NCBI RefSeq assembly: GCF_024539815.1
Contig: NZ_JAHHIU010000085.1
Span: forward strand, 1-64,000
DNA length: 64,000 nt
From: Streptomyces hayashii
Lineage (GTDB): Bacteria; Actinomycetota; Actinomycetes; Streptomycetales; Streptomycetaceae
Direction: 5' to 3'
Made by a program: the position numbers and the translations under genes. The notes under the pieces were generated by a model. That model was given only the letters and a program-made list of their open reading frames with translations. It was not told the origin of the DNA and did no database searches. This document shows, piece after piece, positions 14,982-23,421 of this stretch; within the stretch, counting starts at the first letter, position 1; each line of letters starts with the position of its first letter.

Positions 14982-16315
14982 ACCCCGACCCGCTCGCGCC
15001 GCTCCGACTCCGGCTCCGGCTCCGACTCCGACTCCGGTCCCGATTCCCGCTTCGGCGCCTTCACCTGCTCGTGCCCCTGCTTCGGCCCGTGTCCGTGTCC
15101 GTGCTGATCCCGGCCGCCCGGCTGCTGCCGGGCGCGTTCACGGGCGAGTTCGGCGGCGTCCGGCTTGAAGGCCCACGCCATCCTCGGCTCCATCACGAAC
15201 CGGAAGACACGCCGCACGGGCGGGGTGCACAGCAATGTGACGGCCACGGCCACAGCGAGGCTGACGGCGATCACACCGAGCGGCCGGTGCAGCGCGGGCT
15301 GGTCGAACAGGCCCCGGTAGTCGGCGCCCTTGATCAGGAAGCCGTGCAGCAGATAGCCGTACAGCGTGCCCGCGCCGAGCGCGGTGAACCACATCGTGCG
15401 GCCCGGCACCCAGGAGAAGAAGCAGACCGTCAGCAGCAGTGAGCAGCCGAACAGCGCGAGCTGCATGACGGGTCCGGCCCACCAGGGAGCGCCCAGTTCC
15501 TGCGCGGAGTCGCGGTGGTAGAGCCAGCCGCCGTTCATCCGGGGCACGGCCCACCAGGTGAAGGCCAGGGCCAGGGCGAACACCGGCACGGCCGCGATCC
15601 GCACCGAGCGGCGGCGCACCAGCCGGAAGTGACGGGGTTCGAGGCACAGGCCCAGCACGAAGAACGGCAGGAACTGCATCACCCGTTGCAGGTCGAGGTC
15701 GTCGCCGATGGCCGGGGTGACGGACGCCAGCATGGCGATGCCCAGCGCGAGCGGCAGCGGATGGCGGACGAGCTTCCAGATGGGGGTGGTGAGCCGCCAG
15801 ATGAACAGCGCGCACAGGAACCAGGTCAGGTACCAGGGGTCGAGAAGGCTGATGTCCTGGCTCGGGAGGTGGTCGACGTAGCGGCGGAACACCGGATAGG
15901 CGGTCTCGAAGACGACGTACGGCACCGCGACGCCCGTGATCAGCCGCTTCAGCCGCCCCGGGCTCCCGTCGAAGCTGCGCGAGAAGAACCCGGAGATGAC
16001 GATGAACGCCGGCATGTGGAACGTGTACACGAGCATGTACAGGGCCTGTAGCGCCCGGCTGTCCCCCTTGAGGGGCTCCCAGGCGTGGCCCAGCGCCACC
16101 AGCACGATCGCCAGGTACTTGGCGTTGTCGAAGAACGCGTCACGCTGCGCGCCGGGCCGCGGGGACGGCCGCTCGGCGGATCTGTCCTCGGCGCGGCCGT
16201 CGTCGGAGCGGCCGGGGGGCCGGTCGCGGCGATCGTCCTGTCGACCGTTGTGCTGATCGTTCTGGTTCTGGGACGAGCGGGATCTCGGAACGAGAGACGA
16301 GGCGGCGTGGAACAT
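14969..16315 (-). CDS. Membrane acyltransferase 3 family protein
   Basis: The protein of about 448 residues has a disordered charged N-terminus, then about ten membrane spans of the acyltransferase-3 (OatA/OafA/ExoZ) type. These enzymes O-acylate sugars or antibiotics using acyl-CoA. The opening of the domain reads FDNAKYLAIVLVALGHAWEPL with the conserved His, and FHMPAFIVISGFF marks the second conserved block. The C-terminal tail is a repetitive ESESEPEPESE stretch encoded by GACTCC/GGCTCC-type repeats. ATG 16315 is preferred over an upstream GTG at 16324 because a good promoter (TTTACG, 18 bases, TAGGGT) ends 7 bases before it, implying a leaderless message. Confidence 0.85.
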   Translation of the reverse strand: MFHAASSLVPRSRSSQNQNDQHNGRQDDRRDRPPGRSDDGRAEDRSAERPSPRPGAQRDAFFDNAKYLAIVLVALGHAWEPLKGDSRALQALYMLVYTFHMPAFIVISGFFSRSFDGSPGRLKRLITGVAVPYVVFETAYPVFRRYVDHLPSQDISLLDPWYLTWFLCALFIWRLTTPIWKLVRHPLPLALGIAMLASVTPAIGDDLDLQRVMQFLPFFVLGLCLEPRHFRLVRRRSVRIAAVPVFALALAFTWWAVPRMNGGWLYHRDSAQELGAPWWAGPVMQLALFGCSLLLTVCFFSWVPGRTMWFTALGAGTLYGYLLHGFLIKGADYRGLFDQPALHRPLGVIAVSLAVAVAVTLLCTPPVRRVFRFVMEPRMAWAFKPDAAELARERARQQPGGRDQHGHGHGPKQGHEQVKAPKRESGPESESEPEPESERRERVGVQER

Positions 16316-16704
16316 TCGATGCACCCTAGCCTCGTGCCCGCGTATTCGTAAAACACGCCAGGTCGTTCCTTGTTATTCACCTTCCGGACGCGTGATCGCT
16401 CGGCGACGGCCACCTCCGGCCGACCGCGATGTCACGATTGATCCCGACTAAAAGGTGCATAACGCTGGTTGTGGGGCCGTAGTTGACGCGGCAACGGGCA
16501 TTATTCGAATTACCTGCGCACAGGTTGTGTGGATGCGGAAACCGATCGCCCCAATTCCCGTGCGGACGAGCCCTCGAATTGCCGGACGGCGCACCCGGGG
16601 CCGCGGATCGCCGCGCGATGATGCGTCACGGGCCGCATAGGGAGGCCGGGTTGGTGGCACGATGGTCTCGGGAGTGCGGACCGACCGAGGGCGTGTGATC
16701 AGTT
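16316..16704. other. Intergenic region with divergent promoters
   Basis: This is a 389-base non-coding region, AT-richer than its surroundings around 16340-16520. It holds the acyltransferase promoter on the minus strand and presumably a promoter for the small membrane protein. I found no RNA gene or convincing reading frame. Confidence 0.5.
16323..16352 (-). promoter_or_regulatory. Promoter of acyltransferase gene (leaderless)
   Basis: On the minus strand TTTACG (-35, 16347-16352) and TAGGGT (-10, 16323-16328) are separated by 18 bases. The ATG is 7 bases past the -10, where transcription should begin. Confidence 0.6.
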
Positions 16705-16899
16705 GTGGCCATTTCACTGTCAGTGGTGCTGCTGTTGGCGATCATCCTGGTCGTGCTGATCCGAGGAGGATCGATCAAGGCGGGCCCGGCCATAGTCGCC
16801 ATCCTGTTCGGCTTCTTCCTCGCCTCGACCGGCATGGCTCCGTCGATCAACCGTTTCCTCAACTCGCTCGCCGACACGATCAACTCGATCAGTTTCTGA
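16705..16899 (+). CDS. Small hydrophobic membrane protein
   Basis: This 64-residue protein, GTG start, is almost entirely hydrophobic: a first span at about 2-19 (ISLSVVLLLAIILVVLI), a short GGSIKAGPA turn, a second span near 28-43, and an amphipathic tail ending SISF. I recall small proteins of this form in Streptomyces but no function. Codon bias is normal, supporting a real gene. It stands alone between a large intergenic region and the broken lipoprotein gene. Confidence 0.7.
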   Translation: MAISLSVVLLLAIILVVLIRGGSIKAGPAIVAILFGFFLASTGMAPSINRFLNSLADTINSISF

Positions 16900-17086
16900 T
16901 CCGGCTCCCCGCCGGTGCCGCGAACGCGACGAGGTGCCGACGGCGTTCGGGACCGCAGCCTCTGTCGCAGGTGTGCGCGCAGGAGCTGACGGACCGCGCC
17001 CGAGCGGACGGATGGGAGCAACCTTCCACCCCCTTCGCGGGTCGACATGCGTGATCGGCGAGAAGCCGAAGCGAGGAGGCACGTCG

Positions 17087-17862
17087 GTGCGCGGCCGTTT
17101 CATCGGAAGACTCGGAGTCCTGACGGGTGTCGCCGTGGCGCTCGCAGGCGCCGGCTGCGTTCTGGCGCCCTCGGCTCCGGCGCGGCAGAGCGTGGACCGG
17201 GCGACGAAGGGCTGGATGCTGACCCCGGCCGAGTCCGTCGGTCACTACCGGAAGGTTTCGGAGCACCTGCAGGACCTCTCCACCAGGGAGTGCGAGGGGG
17301 CGCCGTCGGATGCGGACTGCTACATCGGACGCACCGAGGCGGGACGTCCGGTCAGGGAGGAGGCGATCGGCGTCGAGGCGCCTGCCGTCGCGCAGGCCCA
17401 GTACCAGTACGGGCGCAGAACACACTGCTGGTGGACGGCCTCTGGGGCACGATCGCCGACCCGGCCGCCGCGCTCGACAACTTCTTCGAGGCGATCGACG
17501 ACGGCGACCAGGCGTTCAGCGGCGAACTGGTCGGCTCCCGCGTGCGGTTCGCCCCTGCCGGCCTGCACGGCGTTCTGCTGGAGTGCCAGGACGCCGAGCT
17601 CAAGAGCATGGGCTCGGTGAAGACGCGCTCCGCCCCGGCGATACGAGTCCCGATCTGCGTCCTGGCCGACTACAGCATCGTGGCCGCCGTGGCGGTCGCC
17701 GACTCTCACCAGATCCGCGACGGCTCCCCCGGCCTCACCCGCTCCCGGACGGCCGACCTGGCCGCGGACCTCTACGCCTCGTCACGCACCAAGTACTGGC
17801 ACGGCGTCTGTACTTGGACGTACTGCAACGGCAGACGAAACGAACAGCCGGACGACATCTGA
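17087..17862 (+). pseudogene. Frameshifted lipoprotein gene, paralogue of the 23422-24429 gene
   Basis: The gene opens at GTG 17087, 6 bases after GAGGAGG, with a lipoprotein signal (LTGVAVALAGAGC). The frame continues well to about 17416 (QAQYQYGR), then coding signal jumps to the -1 frame, which carries NTLLVDGLWGTIADP and runs to TGA 17862. One missing base near 17415-17419 explains this. The second half (GTIADPAAALDNFF, ELVGSRV, LECQDAEL, CVLADYSIVA) matches the C-terminal domain of the 23422-24429 protein (GKITDPQKTLDLFF, ELVGEPV, MKCQAAK, CAWADYSTIA). It is either a recent pseudogene or a sequencing error. No slippery sequence suggests programmed frameshifting. Confidence 0.75.
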
Positions 17863-18171
17863 TCCCGACTGCTGACCTCGGCGTCATGGCGCCCGGGCCC
17901 TCGTCGCGCCCGGTGGCGCGGCCGAGAGGTCGTGCCCGCCTGAGGCAGAGGCGGCCATGAGTTCGATTCTCCGCCTCGCCCCCGCGTTCTCGGCGCCGAT
18001 CCCGTCCGCCGTCGACCCACCCGGCGGCGTGGACGCCATGATCGTCGACGCTCGGAAGCGCGGGCCGCGATCGAGGGGCGCAGGAGGGGCGCGAAGGACT
18101 GCGGCGCCCCCGGGAACGCCGAAGGCCCGGGGAGAGGAGAACGACCTCTCACCTGGGCCTTCGTCATACAG
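17863..18171. other. Intergenic region before tRNA-Gly
   Basis: This 309-base stretch contains no supported gene. A hairpin at 18121-18162 is annotated separately; the rest is unremarkable. Confidence 0.5.
18121..18162. terminator. Hairpin downstream of tRNA-Gly
   Basis: GAAGGCCC pairs with GGGCCTTC and, inside, GAGAGG with CCTCTC around a short loop. It lies 10 bases past the 3' end of the minus-strand tRNA and is a likely terminator for it. Confidence 0.7.
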
Positions 18172-18242
18172 AGCGGGCGACGGGAATCGAACCCGCGTAG
18201 CTAGTTTGGAAGACTAGTGCTCTACCATTGAGCTACGCCCGC
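18172..18242 (-). tRNA. tRNA-Gly (TCC anticodon)
   Basis: The 71-nt gene folds into a full cloverleaf: acceptor stem GCGGGCG/CGCCCGC, D-arm with GCTCAATGGTAGAGC, anticodon stem ACTAG/CTAGT with loop containing TCC, and T-arm GGGTTCGATTCCC. The discriminator is T. CCA is not encoded. A TACGAT box upstream on the minus strand, with TGCGAC 17 bases before it, is a plausible promoter. Confidence 0.97.
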
Positions 18243-18408
18243 ACACGACGCGCCGCAGGTCAGGTGACCGCGGCACTGCAGGCATCGTAGCGGGTCGGCG
18301 GCCTGTGTCGCACACCGCCTTTCCGCGCCCCGTCGCCGGCCGCCCGAAGGGTCGGTGAATGCGGCGGTCGGAGGGCCTGCGGGCATGTACCCTACGTGTC
18401 GCACCAGA

Positions 18409-18485
18409 CGGGGTGTGGCGCAGCTTGGTAGCGCGTCCGCTTTGGGAGCGGAAGGCCGTGGGTTCAAATCCCGCCACCCCGACCA
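18409..18485 (+). tRNA. tRNA-Pro (TGG anticodon)
   Basis: The 77-nt gene includes an encoded CCA end. Acceptor stem CGGGGTG/CACCCCG, D-arm GCGCAGCTTGGTAGCGC, anticodon stem TCCGC/GCGGA with loop TTTGGGA (anticodon TGG), T-arm GTGGGTTCAAATCCCGC. It is transcribed away from tRNA-Gly. TACCCT about 15 bases upstream is a possible -10. Confidence 0.97.
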
Positions 18486-18545
18486 TCGACCGCGGTCGTC
18501 ACCGACCGCCGCCGGCCACCTGTGCGGTCACCTCGCTTGATCGCC

Positions 18546-18575
18546 TTTGGGGCGTGTCGTCGCTGCCGTTACTAT
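18546..18575 (+). promoter_or_regulatory. Candidate promoter of tig
   Basis: TTTGGG (18546-18551) and TACTAT (18570-18575) are separated by 18 bases, about 115 bases upstream of the trigger factor start. Confidence 0.4.
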
Positions 18576-18689
18576 GCAAGCTGCACGCCCGTGCGTCCTC
18601 GTTCTCCGAAGTCCTCCGGGCGGCGAATCCGCCGGGGCCGGTCTGGCTCCGGTAGAAACCAAGAAGTCAGCCCCCAAGGAGACCGAACC

Positions 18690-20108
18690 GTGAAGAGCGC
18701 CGTGGAGACCCTGAACCCGACCCGGGTTCGGCTCAGCATCGAGGTGCCCTTCGAGGAGCTCAAGGACAGCCTCGACGCGGCGTACAAGAAGATCAACCAG
18801 CAGGTCACGGTGAAGGGCTTCCGCAAGGGCAAGATCCCCGCCCGGGTCATCGACCAGCGCTTCGGCCGTGGCGCCGTGCTGGAGGAGGCCGTCAACGACG
18901 CGCTGCCGAAGTTCTACACGGAGGCGGTCAACGAGGCGGAGATCGACGTCCTCGGCCAGCCCGAGGTCGACATCACGGAGCTGAAGGACGGCGAGACGCT
19001 GAACTTCACCGCCGAGGTCGACGTGCGTCCCGCCCTGGAGCTCCCCGAGGACTTCTCCTCCATCGAGGTCGAGGTCGACGCCGTCGAGGTCACCGAAGAG
19101 GACATCGACAAGTCGGTCGAGCAGCTCCGCGAGCGCTTCGCCTCGACCTCCCCGGTCGAGCGCGCCGCCGAGGACGGCGACGTCGTGACGGTGGACCTGG
19201 AGGCCAAGGTCGACGGCGAGGTCCTGGAGGACGGCGTCGCGAGCGGCGTCTCCTACACCATCGGCTCCGGTGAGCTGCTGGACGGCATCGACGAGGCCGT
19301 CAAGGGCCTGGAGGCCGGTGGCGAGACCACCTTCACCTCCGAGCTGAAGGGCGGCTCCGCGGCCGGCAAGGAGGCCGAGGTCACCGTCAAGGTCACCCAG
19401 GTCGCCGCCCGCGAGCTCCCCGAGCTGGACGACGAGTTCGCGCAGCTCGCCTCCGAGTTCGACACCCTCGACGAGCTGAAGGCCGACAGCCGCAAGCGCC
19501 TTGAGAACATGAAGCAGTACGACCAGGCCACGCAGGCCCAGGAGCGCGTCCTGGAGAAGCTGCTGGAGCTCGTCGAGGTGCCCGTCCCCGAGAAGCTCCT
19601 CGAAGACGAGGTCAACACCCGCAAGCACAACCTGGAGCACCACCAGCTCGGTCAGATGGGCCTCGACCTCGACAAGTACCTGGAGATCCAGGGCAAGACC
19701 GCCGAGGAGTTCGAGACCGAGACCCGTGAGGCCGCGGTCAAGGGCATCAAGACCCAGTTCGTGCTCGACGAGCTCGTCAAGCGCGAGAAGCTGAACGTCA
19801 ACCAGGAGGAGCTCACCGAGCACCTCATGCGCCGTGCCGCCTCCTCCGGCATGTCCCCCGACCAGTTCGCCCAGGCGGTCGTCGAGGGCGGTCAGGTCCC
19901 GCTGCTGGTCGGCGAGGTCGCCCGCGGCAAGGCGCTGGCCACGGTCGTCGAGTCCGCCACGGTGAAGGACACCAACGGCGAGGTCGTCGACCTGGACGAC
20001 GAGGACGACGAGACCGGCGAGACCGGCGAGAACACGGAGTCCGCGGAGGCCGCCGCCGAGGCGGAGACCTCCGAGTCGGAGTCCTCCGAGGAGAAGACCG
20101 AGAGCTGA
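18690..20108 (+). CDS. tig: Trigger factor (ribosome-associated chaperone, peptidyl-prolyl isomerase)
   Basis: Trigger factor binds the ribosome exit tunnel and shields nascent chains. The 472-residue protein has the ribosome-binding motif GFRKGKIP (43-50), a central FKBP-type isomerase domain (roughly 155-245, beginning [14 protein letters not shown]) and the long C-terminal helical domain. The C-terminus is an acidic tail rich in Glu, Ala and Ser (after residue 430). GTG 18690 follows AAGGAG by 8 bases; the open frame continues upstream without a plausible start. It opens the tig-clpP1-clpP2-clpX quality-control block. A strong hairpin terminator follows, so it is probably its own transcript. 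Confidence 0.97.
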   Translation: MKSAVETLNPTRVRLSIEVPFEELKDSLDAAYKKINQQVTVKGFRKGKIPARVIDQRFGRGAVLEEAVNDALPKFYTEAVNEAEIDVLGQPEVDITELKDGETLNFTAEVDVRPALELPEDFSSIEVEVDAVEVTEEDIDKSVEQLRERFASTSPVERAAEDGDVVTVDLEAKVDGEVLEDGVASGVSYTIGSGELLDGIDEAVKGLEAGGETTFTSELKGGSAAGKEAEVTVKVTQVAARELPELDDEFAQLASEFDTLDELKADSRKRLENMKQYDQATQAQERVLEKLLELVEVPVPEKLLEDEVNTRKHNLEHHQLGQMGLDLDKYLEIQGKTAEEFETETREAAVKGIKTQFVLDELVKREKLNVNQEELTEHLMRRAASSGMSPDQFAQAVVEGGQVPLLVGEVARGKALATVVESATVKDTNGEVVDLDDEDDETGETGENTESAEAAAEAETSESESSEEKTES

Positions 20109-20138
20109 AGGGCCTCGCGTCGCCTCTGACGCAGACAC

Positions 20139-20175
20139 GAGGGGCCCCGGAGCGGCGATCGCTCCGGGGCCCCTC
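20139..20175 (+). terminator. Perfect 16-bp hairpin after tig
   Basis: GAGGGGCCCCGGAGCG pairs perfectly with its complement over a 5-base loop, 31 bases after the tig stop codon. Confidence 0.85.
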
Positions 20176-20200
20176 CGTCGTCCGAGCCCCCGGGCGACTA

Positions 20201-20214
20201 CGCCCCCGGCGAAC
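20201..20214 (-). promoter_or_regulatory. ClgR-like operator upstream of clpP1
   Basis: The minus strand reads GTTCGC, five bases (CGGGG), GCG. This matches the GTTCGC-N5-GCG core I recall for ClgR, the activator of clp genes in Streptomyces. It is about 90 bases upstream of the clpP1 start, a suitable place for activation. Confidence 0.5.
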
Positions 20215-20304
20215 ACTCTCCTCTCCGGGATTCCCCGACGGGACCCGCGCGTTAGGGTCCATGAGTACGAGGGCAGGGGAGTCCCCGAGCCCCAGGCAGT
20301 ACAC

Positions 20305-20964
20305 GTGAGACGGCCCGGCGCCGTCGTAAGACGAGCAGGTGGATACGTGACGAATCTGATGCCCTCCGCCGCCGGCGAGCCTTCCATCGGTGGCCTCGGC
20401 GACCAGGTCTACAACCGGCTGCTCGGCGAGCGGATCATCTTCCTCGGCCAGGCGGTCGACGACGACATCGCCAACAAGATCACCGCACAGTTGCTGCTCC
20501 TTGCCGCCGACCCGGACAAGGACATCTACCTCTACATCAACAGCCCCGGCGGCTCGATCACGGCCGGCATGGCGATCTACGACACCATGCAGTTCATCAA
20601 GAACGACGTGGTGACCATCGCCATGGGCCTGGCCGCCTCCATGGGCCAGTTCCTGCTCAGCGCGGGCACCCCCGGCAAGCGCTTCGCGCTGCCGAACGCC
20701 GAGATCCTGATCCACCAGCCCTCCGCGGGCCTGGCCGGGTCGGCCTCGGACATCAAGATCCACGCCGAGCGGCTGCTGCACACCAAGAAGCGCATGGCGG
20801 AGCTGACCTCGCAGCACACCGGCCAGTCGGTCGAGCAGATCACCCGCGACTCGGACCGCGACCGGTGGTTCGACGCGTTCGAGGCCAAGGAGTACGGCCT
20901 CATCGACGACGTCATCCCGACGGCCGCCGGCATGCCGGGCGGCGGCGGCACCGGGGCGGCCTGA
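20305..20964 (+). CDS. clpP1: ATP-dependent Clp protease proteolytic subunit 1
   Basis: ClpP1 forms, with ClpP2, the barrel-shaped serine protease fed by ClpX or ClpC. The 219-residue form has the catalytic triad Ser112 (GLAASMGQ), His137 (LIHQP) and Asp186 (DRDRWF). GTG 20305 is used since, as I recall, the S. coelicolor protein begins the same way (MRRPGAVV); GTG 20347 (VTNLMPS), with AGGTGG 5 bases upstream, is a strong alternative and the propeptide differs accordingly. The 20305 GTG overlaps the stop of a 15-codon upstream frame as GTGA. clpP2 follows after 232 bases. Likely under ClgR control. Confidence 0.95.
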   Translation: MRRPGAVVRRAGGYVTNLMPSAAGEPSIGGLGDQVYNRLLGERIIFLGQAVDDDIANKITAQLLLLAADPDKDIYLYINSPGGSITAGMAIYDTMQFIKNDVVTIAMGLAASMGQFLLSAGTPGKRFALPNAEILIHQPSAGLAGSASDIKIHAERLLHTKKRMAELTSQHTGQSVEQITRDSDRDRWFDAFEAKEYGLIDDVIPTAAGMPGGGGTGAA

Positions 20965-21196
20965 GGGTCACCCCTGACGGCGGCAGGGCCGTCCAGGGCG
21001 CTCCCCGGAGCACCCTGAGCCCCTGATCCCTTCCGAGGCCCCAGGAGTCCGCTGAGGCCTCCCGGAGGTCCGGGAAGCCCCTCGGGGCTCCCAGACCGCC
21101 CGGAGCCTCCCAGCGGGCGCCCAGGGGCCTCTGAAGCCGTCAGAGCCCCTCTCCAGCCCCTCAAGCCACCGCCCCAGCCCCCTTTCAGGAGAAACC

Positions 21197-21877
21197 GTGA
21201 ACGACTTCCCCGGCAGCGGCATCTACGCCCGCACCGAGGCCGAATACACCGGACCCCGCGCCGAGTCCCGCTACGTCATCCCGCGCTTCGTCGAGCGCAC
21301 CTCGCAGGGCATCCGCGAGTACGACCCGTACGCGAAGCTGTTCGAGGAGCGCGTGATCTTCCTCGGCGTGCAGATCGACGACGCCTCCGCCAACGACGTC
21401 ATGGCGCAGCTGCTGTGCCTGGAGTCGATGGACCCCGACCGGGACATCTCGGTCTACATCAACAGCCCCGGCGGCTCCTTCACGGCGCTGACCGCGATCT
21501 ACGACACCATGCAGTTCGTGAAGCCCGACATCCAGACGGTCTGCATGGGCCAGGCGGCCTCCGCCGCCGCGATCCTGCTGGCCGCCGGTACGCCGGGCAA
21601 GCGGATGGCGCTGCCGAACGCGCGCGTGCTGATCCACCAGCCGTACAGTGAGACCGGCCGCGGTCAGGTCTCCGACCTGGAGATCGCCGCCAACGAAATC
21701 CTCCGGATGCGCGCGCAGCTGGAGGACATGCTGGCCAAGCACTCGACCACGCCGATCGAGAAGATCCGCGAGGACATCGAGCGCGACAAGATCCTCACGG
21801 CCGAGGACGCGCTGTCGTACGGCCTGATCGACCAGATCATCTCCACCCGGAAGATGAACAACGAGTCTCTGCGTTGA
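21197..21877 (+). CDS. clpP2: ATP-dependent Clp protease proteolytic subunit 2
   Basis: This is the second Clp protease subunit of the clpP1-clpP2 pair. The 226-residue protein has Ser122 (GQAASAAA), His147 (LIHQP) and Asp197 (IERDKIL). The N-terminal 45 residues before the conserved handle region are longer than in E. coli ClpP and probably include a processed propeptide. GTG 21197 follows CAGGAG by 6 bases. The 232-base gap after clpP1 is C-rich and repetitive with no promoter seen, so cotranscription from the clpP1 promoter is likely. A long inverted repeat follows the gene. Confidence 0.96.
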   Translation: MNDFPGSGIYARTEAEYTGPRAESRYVIPRFVERTSQGIREYDPYAKLFEERVIFLGVQIDDASANDVMAQLLCLESMDPDRDISVYINSPGGSFTALTAIYDTMQFVKPDIQTVCMGQAASAAAILLAAGTPGKRMALPNARVLIHQPYSETGRGQVSDLEIAANEILRMRAQLEDMLAKHSTTPIEKIREDIERDKILTAEDALSYGLIDQIISTRKMNNESLR

Positions 21878-21890
21878 CGTTCGGAGTCGT

Positions 21891-21965
21891 CCCGTTCGGG
21901 CCTCCTCGGCACGGTGTGACACGGTCCACGTCGCAGTGAACCGTGCCAAGGGGGGCCCGAACGGG
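21891..21965. promoter_or_regulatory. Nested 75-base inverted repeat between clpP2 and clpX
   Basis: CCCGTTCGGGCC (21891-21902) pairs exactly with GGCCCGAACGGG (21954-21965). Inside it GGCACGGT (21908-21915) pairs with ACCGTGCC (21940-21947). Internal loops are 5-6 bases and the apical loop 24 bases. It could be a clpP2 terminator, a clpX leader structure or a pair of protein-binding sites; the two CGTTCGG/CCGAACG arms look operator-like. Confidence 0.6.
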
Positions 21966-22058
21966 GGGCCAGGCAAGGTACCGTCGGAATAAGGCAGCAC
22001 CAGGAGCCGCTGGATTCGTAAGCGTCCAGTCGTCTCCCAGGCGAAGGGGAAGCACACC

Positions 22059-23348
22059 GTGGCACGCATCGGTGACGGCGGCGATCTGCTCAAGTGCTCG
22101 TTCTGCGGCAAGAGCCAGAAGCAGGTCAAGAAGCTCATCGCAGGGCCCGGTGTCTACATCTGCGACGAGTGCATCGATCTCTGCAACGAGATCATCGAGG
22201 AAGAACTCGCGGAGACGAGCGAGGTCCGCTGGGAGGAACTCCCCAAGCCGCGCGAGATCTACGAGTTCCTGGAGGGCTACGTGGTGGGCCAGGAGCCCGC
22301 CAAGAAGGCCCTGTCGGTCGCGGTGTACAACCACTACAAGCGCGTCCAGGCCGGTGAGAACGGCGGAGCCCAAAGCCGCGAGGACGCCATCGAGTTGGCG
22401 AAGTCCAACATCCTCCTGCTGGGTCCCACGGGCTCGGGCAAGACGCTTCTCGCCCAGACCCTGGCGCGCATGCTGAACGTCCCGTTCGCGATCGCCGACG
22501 CCACGGCGCTCACCGAGGCGGGTTACGTCGGTGAGGACGTCGAGAACATCCTGCTGAAGCTGATCCAGGCCGCCGACTACGACGTCAAGAAGGCCGAGAC
22601 CGGGATCATCTACATCGACGAGATCGACAAGGTCGCGAGGAAGAGCGAGAACCCCTCCATCACGCGCGACGTGTCGGGCGAGGGCGTCCAGCAGGCGCTG
22701 CTGAAGATCCTGGAGGGCACCACCGCCTCCGTTCCGCCGCAGGGCGGCCGCAAGCACCCGCACCAGGAGTTCATCCAGATCGACACCACGAACGTGCTGT
22801 TCATCGTGGGCGGCGCCTTCGCGGGCCTGGAGAAGATCATCGAGACCCGGGCCGGCGCCAAGGGCATCGGCTTCGGCGCGACGATCCGCTCCAAGCGCGA
22901 GCTGGAGTCCAAGGACCAGTTCGAGGCCGTCATGCCCGAGGACCTGGTCAAGTTCGGCATGATCCCGGAGTTCATCGGCCGTCTGCCCGTCATCACCTCG
23001 GTCCACAACCTGGACCGCGAGGCGCTTCTGCAGATCCTGATCGAGCCGCGCAACGCGCTCGTCAAGCAGTACCAGCGGCTCTTCGAACTCGACGGAGTGG
23101 AGCTGGACTTCGAGCGCGAGGCCCTGGAGGCCATCGCCGACCAGGCCATCCTCCGCCAGACCGGAGCCCGCGGCCTGCGCGCCATCATGGAGGAGGTCCT
23201 CCAGGCGGTGATGTACGAGGTCCCGTCCCGCAAGGACGTGGCGCGCGTCGTCATCACGGCGGACGTGGTCCTCTCCAACGTCAACCCGACCCTGATCCCC
23301 CGCGACGCCCGCGGCGGCCGCGGTCCGGGCGAGGCGAAGACCGCCTAG
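22059..23348 (+). CDS. clpX: ATP-dependent Clp protease ATP-binding subunit ClpX
   Basis: ClpX is the hexameric AAA+ unfoldase that delivers substrates to ClpP. The 429-residue protein has the N-terminal zinc-binding domain (Cys13, 16, 35, 38), Walker A GPTGSGKT (122-129), the pore loop GYVGE (155-159), Walker B YIDEID (185-190) and the ClpP-docking IGF loop (270-272). GTG 22059 is preceded by GAAGGGGAA. It has its own 5' region of about 180 bases containing a nested inverted repeat, so it may be transcribed separately from clpP1-clpP2. A 21-bp perfect terminator follows. Confidence 0.98.
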   Translation: MARIGDGGDLLKCSFCGKSQKQVKKLIAGPGVYICDECIDLCNEIIEEELAETSEVRWEELPKPREIYEFLEGYVVGQEPAKKALSVAVYNHYKRVQAGENGGAQSREDAIELAKSNILLLGPTGSGKTLLAQTLARMLNVPFAIADATALTEAGYVGEDVENILLKLIQAADYDVKKAETGIIYIDEIDKVARKSENPSITRDVSGEGVQQALLKILEGTTASVPPQGGRKHPHQEFIQIDTTNVLFIVGGAFAGLEKIIETRAGAKGIGFGATIRSKRELESKDQFEAVMPEDLVKFGMIPEFIGRLPVITSVHNLDREALLQILIEPRNALVKQYQRLFELDGVELDFEREALEAIADQAILRQTGARGLRAIMEEVLQAVMYEVPSRKDVARVVITADVVLSNVNPTLIPRDARGGRGPGEAKTA

Positions 23349-23357
23349 GCGGCATCG

Positions 23358-23403
23358 GCACGAGGAAGGGCCCCGGTCACCCGACCGGGGCCCTTCCTCG
23401 TGC
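23358..23403. terminator. Perfect 21-bp hairpin after clpX
   Basis: The arms 23358-23378 and 23383-23403 are exactly complementary around a 4-base loop (ACCC). It lies between convergent clpX and the 23422-24429 gene and probably serves both. It is the longest perfect stem seen in the window. Confidence 0.9.
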
Positions 23404-23421
23404 GCGCGGGGGGCCGTCGCG

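Noticed and set aside
17410-17420. Programmed -1 frameshift in the lipoprotein gene
   Set aside because: No slippery heptamer or downstream pseudoknot is visible; a one-base deletion or sequencing error is simpler.
17957-18217. 86-codon frame running into the tRNA-Gly gene
   Set aside because: It overlaps a certain tRNA and its terminator hairpin and has no ribosome-binding site.
20965-21196. Possible gene or CRISPR-like repeats between clpP1 and clpP2
   Set aside because: The region has repeated short AGGCCCC/GGAG words but no regular repeat-spacer pattern and no coding signal; it is only C-rich low-complexity DNA.
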